Shown here piece by piece: positions 42,238-49,087 of a stretch of DNA of 52,474 nt. The notes beneath the pieces were generated by a model. It was not told where the DNA came from, made no database searches, and was given only the letters and a program-made list of their open reading frames with translations. This stretch comes from Streptomyces aurantiogriseus (GTDB lineage Bacteria; Actinomycetota; Actinomycetes; Streptomycetales; Streptomycetaceae), in the NCBI RefSeq assembly GCF_014649375.1, contig NZ_BMSX01000042.1:1-52474 (forward strand). The letters are read 5' to 3'. Numbering within the stretch: the first letter of the stretch is position 1; every line of letters begins with the position of its first letter. The translations under genes and the position numbers were made by a program.

Positions 42238-43653
42238 TCAGTTGGTGTTCCCGGGGGCCGTCGGCAATCTCGTATGCGAACCCGCTGCCTGAGCCTCGGC
42301 GCCCCCCGCGCCCTCCTCCGGTCTTCGCCGCACCAACGGCAACGGATCCGCCGGCTGCAGATCCGGGTCGTCGATGCGGAACGTCCGTACGCGCCCCACC
42401 TCCGACTCGGGCGTCTCGAACCGCACGGTGACCCGCCCCAGACCACTGCCCTGCACCCACCCGTGCCCCAGCTCGGCATGCCGCACATCGTGCCCGGGAC
42501 GCCACTGATGCTCGACCGGCCCGGCCTCCTCCCGGGGAGGCTCCTCCGGAACCTCCTCCTCGGGTCCCTCGCCCCGCTCCTCGGCTGCCTGCGCGAACAG
42601 GTCCTCCTGCGTGAAGTCGGCCAGACCGCTGACCCCTACACCGAGCAGCCGCACCCCGCCCGTGGTGTCCACCGAGTCCAACAGCCGCGCCGCCGCCTCG
42701 CGCACCACCGCCGGATCGTCCGTGGGCCCGCGCAGGGTCTCGGACCGGGTGAGGGTGGAGAAGTCGTACCGCCGCACCTTCAGCACTATGGTCCGCCCCG
42801 ACAGACCGGCCCCTCGCAGCCTGCGCACACACCGGTCCGCCAGCCGCTGCACTTCCAGCTCCACCCGCAGCCGGTCGTGGATGTCCACGTCGTACGTGTC
42901 CTCGACCGACACCGACTTGGTCTCCCGCTCGGCCACCACGGGCCGCTCGTCGCGTGCCAGCGCCATGGCGTACAGCGCGTGCCCGTGCGCCTTGCCCAGC
43001 AGCCGGACCAGCTCGTCCTCACCCGCTTCAGCGAGTTCGTCGACCGTGGTGATCCCCGCTCGCCTCAGATGATCACCCGTCGCCGGCCCGACCCCCGGCA
43101 GTGTCCGCACCGACATCGGCCCGAGCAAGGCCCGCTCGGTGCCCGGCTCGATCAGCACCAGGCCGTCGGGCTTGGCCTGCTCCGAGGCGATCTTCGCGAG
43201 CATCTTGGAGGCGGCCAGCCCCACCGACCCCGTGAGCCCCGTGACGGCTCGGATGTCCGCACGCAGCCGCACCCCGGCCAGCCGCGCCGACTCACTGTCC
43301 CAGGCCGCTCCCCCGGCCTCCAGGTCCACGAACGCCTCGTCCAGGCTCAGCGGCTCGACCAGCGGCGACAGCGCCCGCAGCAGCCCCATCACCTGGTCGC
43401 TGATCGACCGGTAGAACGCGAAGCGAGGACTGAGGTAGGCGGCGTTCGGAGCCAGCCGACGCGCCTGGGCCATCGGCATCGCCGAGTGCACCCCGAAGAC
43501 CCGTGCCTCGTAGGAGGCGGTCGCCACCACTCCGCGCGGGCCGAGACCGCCCACGACCACGGCCTTCCCGCGCAGACTCGGCTTGGACGCCTGTTCCGCC
43601 TGCGCGAAGAAGGCATCCATGTCGAGATGCAGGATCGTGGGCGCGTTTCTCAC
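42238..43653 (-). CDS. dinB: DNA polymerase IV (Y family)
   Basis: 471 residues. Translesion polymerase: ILHLDMDAFFAQAEQ (first catalytic Asp), SLDEAFVDLE (DE pair), VGLAASKMLAKIASEQAKPD, and the helix-hairpin-helix TLPGVGPATGDHLRRAGI. A C-terminal extension of about 110 residues after the little-finger domain (from EERGEGPEEEVPEEPP) is acidic and then beta-rich, and lacks an obvious clamp peptide; this extension is unusual against E. coli DinB. GTG at 43653 opens the conserved core; an earlier GTG at 43683 is possible. Confidence 0.93.
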   Translation of the reverse strand: MRNAPTILHLDMDAFFAQAEQASKPSLRGKAVVVGGLGPRGVVATASYEARVFGVHSAMPMAQARRLAPNAAYLSPRFAFYRSISDQVMGLLRALSPLVEPLSLDEAFVDLEAGGAAWDSESARLAGVRLRADIRAVTGLTGSVGLAASKMLAKIASEQAKPDGLVLIEPGTERALLGPMSVRTLPGVGPATGDHLRRAGITTVDELAEAGEDELVRLLGKAHGHALYAMALARDERPVVAERETKSVSVEDTYDVDIHDRLRVELEVQRLADRCVRRLRGAGLSGRTIVLKVRRYDFSTLTRSETLRGPTDDPAVVREAAARLLDSVDTTGGVRLLGVGVSGLADFTQEDLFAQAAEERGEGPEEEVPEEPPREEAGPVEHQWRPGHDVRHAELGHGWVQGSGLGRVTVRFETPESEVGRVRTFRIDDPDLQPADPLPLVRRRPEEGAGGAEAQAAGSHTRLPTAPGNTN

Positions 43654-43722
43654 ATCTCCGATGCTGCACCACGCCACTGACAATGACGTCGGACAGCCCG
43701 CCCAGTGCGCTCGCGGAGGCAG

Positions 43723-44367
43723 TCAGACCGCTCTGTTGCGCCGCCGCGCCAGCTCGTCCGCAGGGTTGTGCCCGACGAGCGTCTCACCGGTGTCGACGCG
43801 CTCCCCGTGCAGCTGCGACAGCGCGCTCTCGACGTCCCGCCACACCACACCCACGGCGATGCCGAAGATGCCCTGGCCGCCCTGGAGCAGCGCGTGGACC
43901 TCGTCCGGCGAGGTGCACTCATAGACCGTGGCCCCGTCGCTCATCAGCGTCATGCGCTCCAGGTCGCGAAACCCACGCTCGCGCAGGTGCTGGACGGCGG
44001 TGCGGATGTTCTGCAGCGACACGCCGGTGTCGAGGAACCGCTTGACGATCTTCAGGACGACGACGTCCCGGAAGCTGTAGAGACGCTGGGTGCCGGACCC
44101 GTAGGCGGGCCGCACGCTCGGCTCGACAAGCCCGGTGCGCGCCCAGTAGTCCAGTTGCCGATAGGTGATGCCGGCGGCCGCACAGGCCGTCGGACCGCGA
44201 TAGCCGATCTGCTCGGACGCCATGGACGTCGCCCCTCCGCTGCTCGGCACGGCCGCCGGTCGCTGCGGAGCGTGATCGGCCGCGCTGCCGTGAAGCGGGT
44301 ACGGACCGCTCCCCCCGACACCGAGTCCGGGGGCACCCCCAGCCGTACCGCCGCCGCTGCTTCTCAC
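43723..44367 (-). CDS. MerR-family regulator (Rv1830-like)
   Basis: 214 residues. A Gly/Ser-rich leader of about 50 residues precedes the MerR domain (IGYRGPTACAAAGITYRQLD, YWARTGLVEPS, FRDVVVLKIVKRFLDTGVSL). A C-terminal domain with YECTSPDEVHALLQGGQGIF follows. GGAGG lies 5 bases before the GTG at 44367. In mycobacteria the equivalent gene sits in the same cluster as ftsR and garA. The two MerR genes of this cluster flank the DUF151 gene. Its promoter has a palindromic site that may be its own operator. Confidence 0.88.
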   Translation of the reverse strand: MRSSGGGTAGGAPGLGVGGSGPYPLHGSAADHAPQRPAAVPSSGGATSMASEQIGYRGPTACAAAGITYRQLDYWARTGLVEPSVRPAYGSGTQRLYSFRDVVVLKIVKRFLDTGVSLQNIRTAVQHLRERGFRDLERMTLMSDGATVYECTSPDEVHALLQGGQGIFGIAVGVVWRDVESALSQLHGERVDTGETLVGHNPADELARRRNRAV

Positions 44368-44397
44368 GCCGACCTCCGTCCTTGACCTGCCTTCTCG

Positions 44398-44461
44398 ACG
44401 GTAGGCAGTCACCAGGGGTGCGTCAACGATCGCCACACTCGCCACGCCGAGTGATAATCAC
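44398..44461 (-). promoter_or_regulatory. merR promoter with two inverted repeats
   Basis: On the minus strand TTGACG (44421-44426) and TACCGT (44398-44403) have a 17-bp spacer. Upstream are CACTCG-N6-CGAGTG (44436-44453) and, overlapping it, GTGATAATCAC (44451-44461), a perfect palindrome around one base. These are candidate operator sites. Confidence 0.65.
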
Positions 44462-44594
44462 CCTAGGAGTGGTTTCCCGCACCCCACCGCGGGGAAAGGC
44501 TAGCCGAATGCGCTGAGCGGAGGCCGTAGGACGCTCTTACCCGCCGTCGGCAGTTGCCGGAAACGGGCCGCCCCGTCTCGTGGGCTCAAACCGG

Positions 44595-45068
44595 CTACTG
44601 GTTGCTGGTGCCGAAGTCCTCCGGCGAGATCTGGTCGAGGAACTCGCGGAACTTCTCCACCTCGTCCTCCTGCTCGTCCGGGATGGCGATGCCCGCGTCG
44701 TCGAGCACCGTGTCACTGCCGTAGATCGGCGTTCCGGTGCGCAGTGCCAGCGCTATGGCGTCGGACGGGCGGGCGCTCACCTCGACGCCGCTGGCGAAGA
44801 CCAGCTCGGCGTAGAAGACGCCCTCACGCAGGTCCGTGATGCGCACCTCGGTGAGCTCCTGGCCGACGGCCTCCAGCACGTCCTTGAACAGGTCGTGGGT
44901 CAGCGGCCGCGCGGGAGCCATGCCCTGCTGGGCGAAGGCAATGGCCGTCGCCTCCCCCGGTCCGATCCAGATGGGGAGGTAACGGTCGCCTCCCACTTCA
45001 CGCAGCAGCACGATCGGTTGGTTGGAGGGCATCTCGACCCGGACACCTACGACATCGAGCTCGTTCAC
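44595..45068 (-). CDS. DUF151 bifunctional nuclease family protein
   Basis: 157 residues. MNELDVVGVRVEMPSNQPIV, LPIWIGPGEATAIAFAQQG, ELVFASGVEVSARPSDAIAL and an acidic tail (EDEVEKFREFLDQISPEDFG) identify DUF151, a family with a plant member reported to have DNase and RNase activity. The role in bacteria is unsettled. It lies between two MerR genes, as in Mycobacterium. TAGGGT ends about 7 bp before the GTG, so the transcript may be leaderless. Confidence 0.92.
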   Translation of the reverse strand: MNELDVVGVRVEMPSNQPIVLLREVGGDRYLPIWIGPGEATAIAFAQQGMAPARPLTHDLFKDVLEAVGQELTEVRITDLREGVFYAELVFASGVEVSARPSDAIALALRTGTPIYGSDTVLDDAGIAIPDEQEDEVEKFREFLDQISPEDFGTSNQ

Positions 45069-45152
45069 ACAGCAACCCTAGGCCGTGCCCGGGATGTTTG
45101 GGTAGTCGGGCCGGGAACGGGTGACCGATCCGGCTGCCCGGTGCCACCCTCC

Positions 45153-45890
45153 TCAGGGCAGCCGCACGCCCAGCGCGGTCTGCACGAGCGCCGCGTGCAG
45201 CCTGACCGTGAGCCCTGCCAGCTCCTTCGTACGAGCCTGCGCATGGGCCCTGGTCTGCGGATTGCGGTGCCGCTTGAGCGGGGCCACGACCTGGTCCACA
45301 AGCCCCGCCTCACGGTCTGCGGCGGCCTTCATCACCCGCAGATGCCGGGGCTCGATCCCGAACCGCCCCAGCTCGGCGATCAGCGAGGCCACCGTGGCCG
45401 CCTCCGCGTCATAGACCCCGTCCTCCAGCGGCACGACGAGCCCGTACGACTCCCACTCCCCGAGCTCCCGCTCGTCGATCCCGGCCGCCGCCAGCAGCTC
45501 GGCCCGCCCGATGCGGGCGACGGTGGGTGCGTCGGAGGGCTCCTGGACGGCCTCCCCGTCCCGCTGCCGGCCCAGTGTCGGCAGTGGCACGGCCTCGCCA
45601 CGCTCCATGGCGTCCAGATGTTCCCGGATCACCTTGAGCGGCAGATAGTGGTCCCGCTGCATCCTCAGCACATGGCCGAGGCGCTCGACGTCCTCGGCGC
45701 TGAACTTGCGGTACCCCGACGGGGTCCGCTGCGGCTCGACGAGCCCCTCCGACTCCAGGAAACGGATCTTGGAGATGGTGACTTCGGGAAACTCGTCACG
45801 CAGCACGTTCAGCACCGTGCCGATGCTCATCAGACCACCGTCCGCGGCGGCGGTGCCGTGTCCGGCACCGCCCCTCGGTGTTCGAAGCAT
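45153..45890 (-). CDS. ftsR: FtsR-like MerR-family regulator
   Basis: 245 residues. MSIGTVLNVLRDEFPEVTIS, KIRFLESEGLVEPQRTPSGY and RKFSAEDVERLGHVLRMQRD form the winged helix. The long C-terminal half (ELLAAAGIDERELGEWESYG and on) matches the FtsR architecture, which in corynebacteria activates ftsZ. The neighbour just upstream is the FHA gene, 43 bp away; GGAAGG precedes the ATG. A conserved cell-division regulator by synteny. Confidence 0.88.
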   Translation of the reverse strand: MLRTPRGGAGHGTAAADGGLMSIGTVLNVLRDEFPEVTISKIRFLESEGLVEPQRTPSGYRKFSAEDVERLGHVLRMQRDHYLPLKVIREHLDAMERGEAVPLPTLGRQRDGEAVQEPSDAPTVARIGRAELLAAAGIDERELGEWESYGLVVPLEDGVYDAEAATVASLIAELGRFGIEPRHLRVMKAAADREAGLVDQVVAPLKRHRNPQTRAHAQARTKELAGLTVRLHAALVQTALGVRLP

Positions 45891-45933
45891 GGGCCTTCCC
45901 TGGGGGTGCCCCCGGACCGAGCCCGGGGGAGGG

Positions 45934-46710
45934 TCAGTAGCCTCGCTGGCTCGCGTAGAAGACCAGCCGGTACTTGCCGATCTGCACCTCGTCACCGTTC
46001 GACAGAGGGACCTCGTCGATCCGCTCGCGATTGACATACGTGCCGTTCAGGCTGCCGACGTCGGCGACCGTGAACGAACCGTCCTGGCGGCGCCGGAACT
46101 CCACATGGCGGCGGGAGACCGTCACGTCGTCCAGGAAGATGTCGCTCTGCGGGTGACGCCCGGCCGTGGTCAGGTCGCCGTCCAGCAGGAAGCGGCTGCC
46201 CGAGTTCGGACCGCGGCGCACGACCAGCAACGCGGAGCCCAACGGCAGCGCGTCCACCGCGGCCTGCGCCTCCGGAGAGAGCGCCGGCAGCTGCGTCTGG
46301 CCGGTGGTCTCGGAGTCGTACGCCTCGAGACCCGAGATGGAGATCGTGGAGGTCGTCTCCGACGCACGCTCGGGCGTCAGGCCGGGCCTCAGCGGCGCGC
46401 CGCAGTTGGAGCAGAAGCGGCTGTTCTCCGCATTGCGGTTACCGCACCTCGTACACACCAGGGCCGACATAGGGGAAAACCCTCCACCCGTACTTGAGGT
46501 TGACGGTTGCCCGAAACCTATGTCGCCGGACTGGGCAGGGTCAACCGACGCCCCGCCCTGGCCTCCGGAAATGTCACCACCCGGACCAGGTACCTGGTCC
46601 CGGAACAGCGGCCGCTGACCTTCCGCGTCAGGCTGTGCGCGATGGCGGGCGGTCGCGTTGTCGCTGCCCTCTCGCGCGCTCTTGCCGAACAACTTCGCAA
46701 ACAACTTCAC
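45934..46710 (-). CDS. FHA-domain protein, GarA-like, with zinc ribbon
   Basis: 258 residues. An 80-residue disordered leader is followed by a zinc ribbon (CTRCGNRNAENSRFCSNCG, about 86-104) and an ETTSTISISG segment like the ETTS phospho-site of mycobacterial GarA. The C-terminal FHA domain has the marks GRHPQSDIFLDDVTVSRRHV and LNGTYVNRERI. GarA controls the TCA cycle and glutamate flux according to PknB/PknG phosphorylation; a similar role is inferred here. GTG start, AAGGGG upstream. Mycobacterial gcvH, which lies next to garA there, is missing here. Confidence 0.9.
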   Translation of the reverse strand: MKLFAKLFGKSAREGSDNATARHRAQPDAEGQRPLFRDQVPGPGGDISGGQGGASVDPAQSGDIGFGQPSTSSTGGGFSPMSALVCTRCGNRNAENSRFCSNCGAPLRPGLTPERASETTSTISISGLEAYDSETTGQTQLPALSPEAQAAVDALPLGSALLVVRRGPNSGSRFLLDGDLTTAGRHPQSDIFLDDVTVSRRHVEFRRRQDGSFTVADVGSLNGTYVNRERIDEVPLSNGDEVQIGKYRLVFYASQRGY

Positions 46711-46900
46711 GGGCGATTCCCCTTGACCGAAACAGACCCGCCCGTGGGGCAGGACGAACCCTGACTGAATACACCGGCCGACCCGGACACCTTCACAACG
46801 TCCGTATCCACCAGACAGTTTCCACCACGCACCACCCGATCGGTGCGCCGACCCCCCGCAGCCTCATGCCCCTGCCGGACGGCCCCCATGCACCCCCGGT

Positions 46901-47749
46901 TCACTGGGAGGACGACCGAGCGTAGTCAGGCTGCTCCGCCGCTCGCAAGGCGTCCACGACGATCTTGGTCGATCGCTCGACGGTCACGGTGGCCTGCTCC
47001 TTCTCGAGAGTCTGCACCACACCTCCAGGGATGTTGAGCGCCGGTTCGAGGTCCTGCGGCTTGCCGATGACCTTGAAACGATAGGGTGCGTTGATCTTGT
47101 TCCCGTCGACGCTCACGCTCTCGCCGGAATCCGTCAGATACGTGCCGGCGACGACCCGTACGCCGTTGACCTGGATCGCCTCCGCCCCCGCCGCGCGCAG
47201 CTCCTGGATCGCGTCGAGCAACATGTCCGCCTCGACCGTCCCCTTCGTGTCCTCGATGGTCACAGTGATGCCTGGCCCTTGAGCAGCCACCGTGCCCGCC
47301 AGAATGCCGAGTTGCTTCTCCTTCTCGACCGTCTGCTTGCGGGCCTCCTCGGCCTGGTCGGAGCTGTTCTCCAGCTCCTGCCGCTGCTTCTCGAGCCCTT
47401 GCTTCTCGTCCTCAAGACGCTGACTGCGGTCATCCAGTTCATCGAGGATGCGCACGAGATCTTCCTGGCGCGCGCCACGCAGGGCGTTGCTGCTGTCGCT
47501 GTTGGAGGCGACCTGGACGGCCAGGCCGAAACCCAGGCCGAACAGCAGCACGGCCACAATGAGTTGGGCCCGGGTGACGCGCGGCGGCCACAACCCCTTC
47601 ACGAGCCGCTGCCGACCGGTCAGTGCGGACTCGGCGGCCTCCTCGGACGCATCCGCCTGCGGAGCCGCCGCAGGAACCTCCGCGGGCAACTCCCTGCGCA
47701 GCCTGGTCGTCGGTGTTTCCTCGGGCTGCGTTTCGTCCTGGTTGCTCAT
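46901..47749 (-). CDS. DUF881 membrane-anchored coiled-coil protein (second)
   Basis: 282 residues. A cytoplasmic head with LPAEVPAAAPQ, one membrane helix (AQLIVAVLLFGLGFGLAVQV), then a coiled coil (LEDEKQGLEKQRQELENSSD). The DUF881 domain follows (TVAAQGPGITVTIEDTKG, LLDAIQELRAAGAEAIQVNG, ALNIPGGVVQTL). The ATG at 47749 has GAGG just before it; GTG at 47758 overlaps the sbp stop and is the alternative. DUF881-Sbp-DUF881 is a conserved envelope trio of unknown function near pgsA and ftsR. Confidence 0.9.
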   Translation of the reverse strand: MSNQDETQPEETPTTRLRRELPAEVPAAAPQADASEEAAESALTGRQRLVKGLWPPRVTRAQLIVAVLLFGLGFGLAVQVASNSDSSNALRGARQEDLVRILDELDDRSQRLEDEKQGLEKQRQELENSSDQAEEARKQTVEKEKQLGILAGTVAAQGPGITVTIEDTKGTVEADMLLDAIQELRAAGAEAIQVNGVRVVAGTYLTDSGESVSVDGNKINAPYRFKVIGKPQDLEPALNIPGGVVQTLEKEQATVTVERSTKIVVDALRAAEQPDYARSSSQ

Positions 47750-47754
47750 CTGCC

Positions 47755-48087
47755 TCACGCCCGGAACACGTGCCGGCGGATCGCCGCGGCGTTGGAGAAG
47801 ATCCGGATGCCGAGCACGACCACGACACCCGTGGACAGCTGAGCACCCACGCCCAACTTGTCGCCCAGAAACACGATCAGGGCGGCGACGACCACGTTCG
47901 ACAGGAACGACACCACGAAGACCTTGTCGTCGAAGATACCGTCGAGCATGGCCCGCAGACCTCCGAAGACGGCGTCGAGCGCCGCCACGACGGCGATCGG
48001 CAGATAAGGCTCCACGACCGCCGGAACCTCAGGCCGGACCAACAGGCCGGCCACGACTCCCACGACGAGGCCCAGTACGGCGATCAC
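47755..48087 (-). CDS. sbp: Small basic protein Sbp (DUF1290)
   Basis: 110 residues, three membrane helices: MIAVLGLVVGVVAGLLVRPE, then PIAVVAALDAVFGGLRAMLD, then VVVAALIVFLGDKLGVGAQL. The basic end is IFSNAAAIRRHVFRA. GTG overlaps the upstream DUF881 stop (GTGA), and its own stop overlaps the GTG option of the next gene. Conserved in Gram-positive bacteria; function unknown. Confidence 0.93.
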   Translation of the reverse strand: MIAVLGLVVGVVAGLLVRPEVPAVVEPYLPIAVVAALDAVFGGLRAMLDGIFDDKVFVVSFLSNVVVAALIVFLGDKLGVGAQLSTGVVVVLGIRIFSNAAAIRRHVFRA

Positions 48088-48989
48088 GATGTGCCCTTCT
48101 CAGTTCTCGGCTGTGCTGTACGTACGATCACACTCGGTGCGGCGGGCAGCCGGACGTCGTCCTCCACGGAAATGGCGGTCCGGATACCGAAGTTCTCCTG
48201 CAGGGCGTGCAGATACAGCCCGTCGGCGCTGTCCTGGAACCGGGTGCTGAGGTTCTTCCCGTCCCCCACCGCCAGCACTGTGTACGGCGGCACCAGCGGC
48301 TTGTTGTCGACCAGTATCGCGTCGCCCGCGGCCCTGATCGCGGACAGCGCCGTCAGCCGCTGCCCGTTGATGGAGACGGCCTCGGCGCCCGAGGCCCACA
48401 GCCCGTTGACCACACGCTGCAGATCGCGGTCGCGCACCCGTCCGGTGTCGGAGAACCCGGAGGTCTCGCGCGGGTCGCTGTCGCCGCCTGTGGAGGCTTC
48501 CTTGGCATCATCCACGACCAGCTTGATTCCGGGGCCGTGCACCTCGACCGCACCCGCCAGAATGCCCACCAGCTCTGCCTGGTCGCCGCCCCCGCTCTCC
48601 CTGAGCGCCTCCCGCTGCCGCGCGCTCACGTCGTCGCGCAGCTCGTCGACAGTGCTCTCGAGCTTGTCCGCCGCCTCGGTCTCGCGGTCGATGCGGTCGA
48701 TCAGATCCTCGCGCTCCTTGGCGACGACCGGAGCGGCGATCCGCGCCTGGGCCGCCCCGACGGTGACCACGAGGGCCGCGAGCACCAAGCCCGCGGCGAG
48801 ACCCAGCTTCGCCCGCAGCGTCTTGGGCATGCCACCGGCGCCCTCGGCCTGCTTCCGGGCGGCGGCCTCGGCGTAGCCGTCGTCGAGGCTGTGGTCCATG
48901 ACGTTGGTGAGCAGCGACATGGACGCGTCCGGGCGCGACGCGCGCGCGGGTGTGCTCCGAACGGGGGGCTGCTGCGGCATGCCGCACAT
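48084..48989 (-). CDS. DUF881 membrane-anchored coiled-coil protein (first)
   Basis: 301 residues. Cytoplasmic head MSLLTNVMDHSLDDGYAEAA, one membrane helix (AKLGLAAGLVLAALVVTVGA), a coiled coil (DLIDRIDRETEAADKLESTV), then the DUF881 domain (AVEVHGPGIKLVVDDAKE, LQRVVNGLWASGAEAVSING, ENFGIRTAISVEDD). The start could be ATG 48989, 48980 or later; the first is used because it opens the frame at MCGMPQQPP. Confidence 0.88.
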   Translation of the reverse strand: MCGMPQQPPVRSTPARASRPDASMSLLTNVMDHSLDDGYAEAAARKQAEGAGGMPKTLRAKLGLAAGLVLAALVVTVGAAQARIAAPVVAKEREDLIDRIDRETEAADKLESTVDELRDDVSARQREALRESGGGDQAELVGILAGAVEVHGPGIKLVVDDAKEASTGGDSDPRETSGFSDTGRVRDRDLQRVVNGLWASGAEAVSINGQRLTALSAIRAAGDAILVDNKPLVPPYTVLAVGDGKNLSTRFQDSADGLYLHALQENFGIRTAISVEDDVRLPAAPSVIVRTAQPRTEKGTS

Positions 48990-49031
48990 CGTCGCACGTC
49001 GCGCCCAGTACCTCCGAACGGCCCCACCGGC

Positions 49032-49059
49032 GTGCCGGACAGGCCCCCTTGGGGACGCT
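49032..49059 (-). terminator. Perfect hairpin after the ManC-like gene
   Basis: GTGCCGGACA (49032-49041) pairs with TGTCCGGCAC (49050-49059) over 8 bases, 28 bp after the stop of the nucleotidyltransferase gene and before the DUF881 gene. Confidence 0.75.
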
Positions 49060-49087
49060 TGTCCGGCACGCGCGCGTGGTACGTGTT

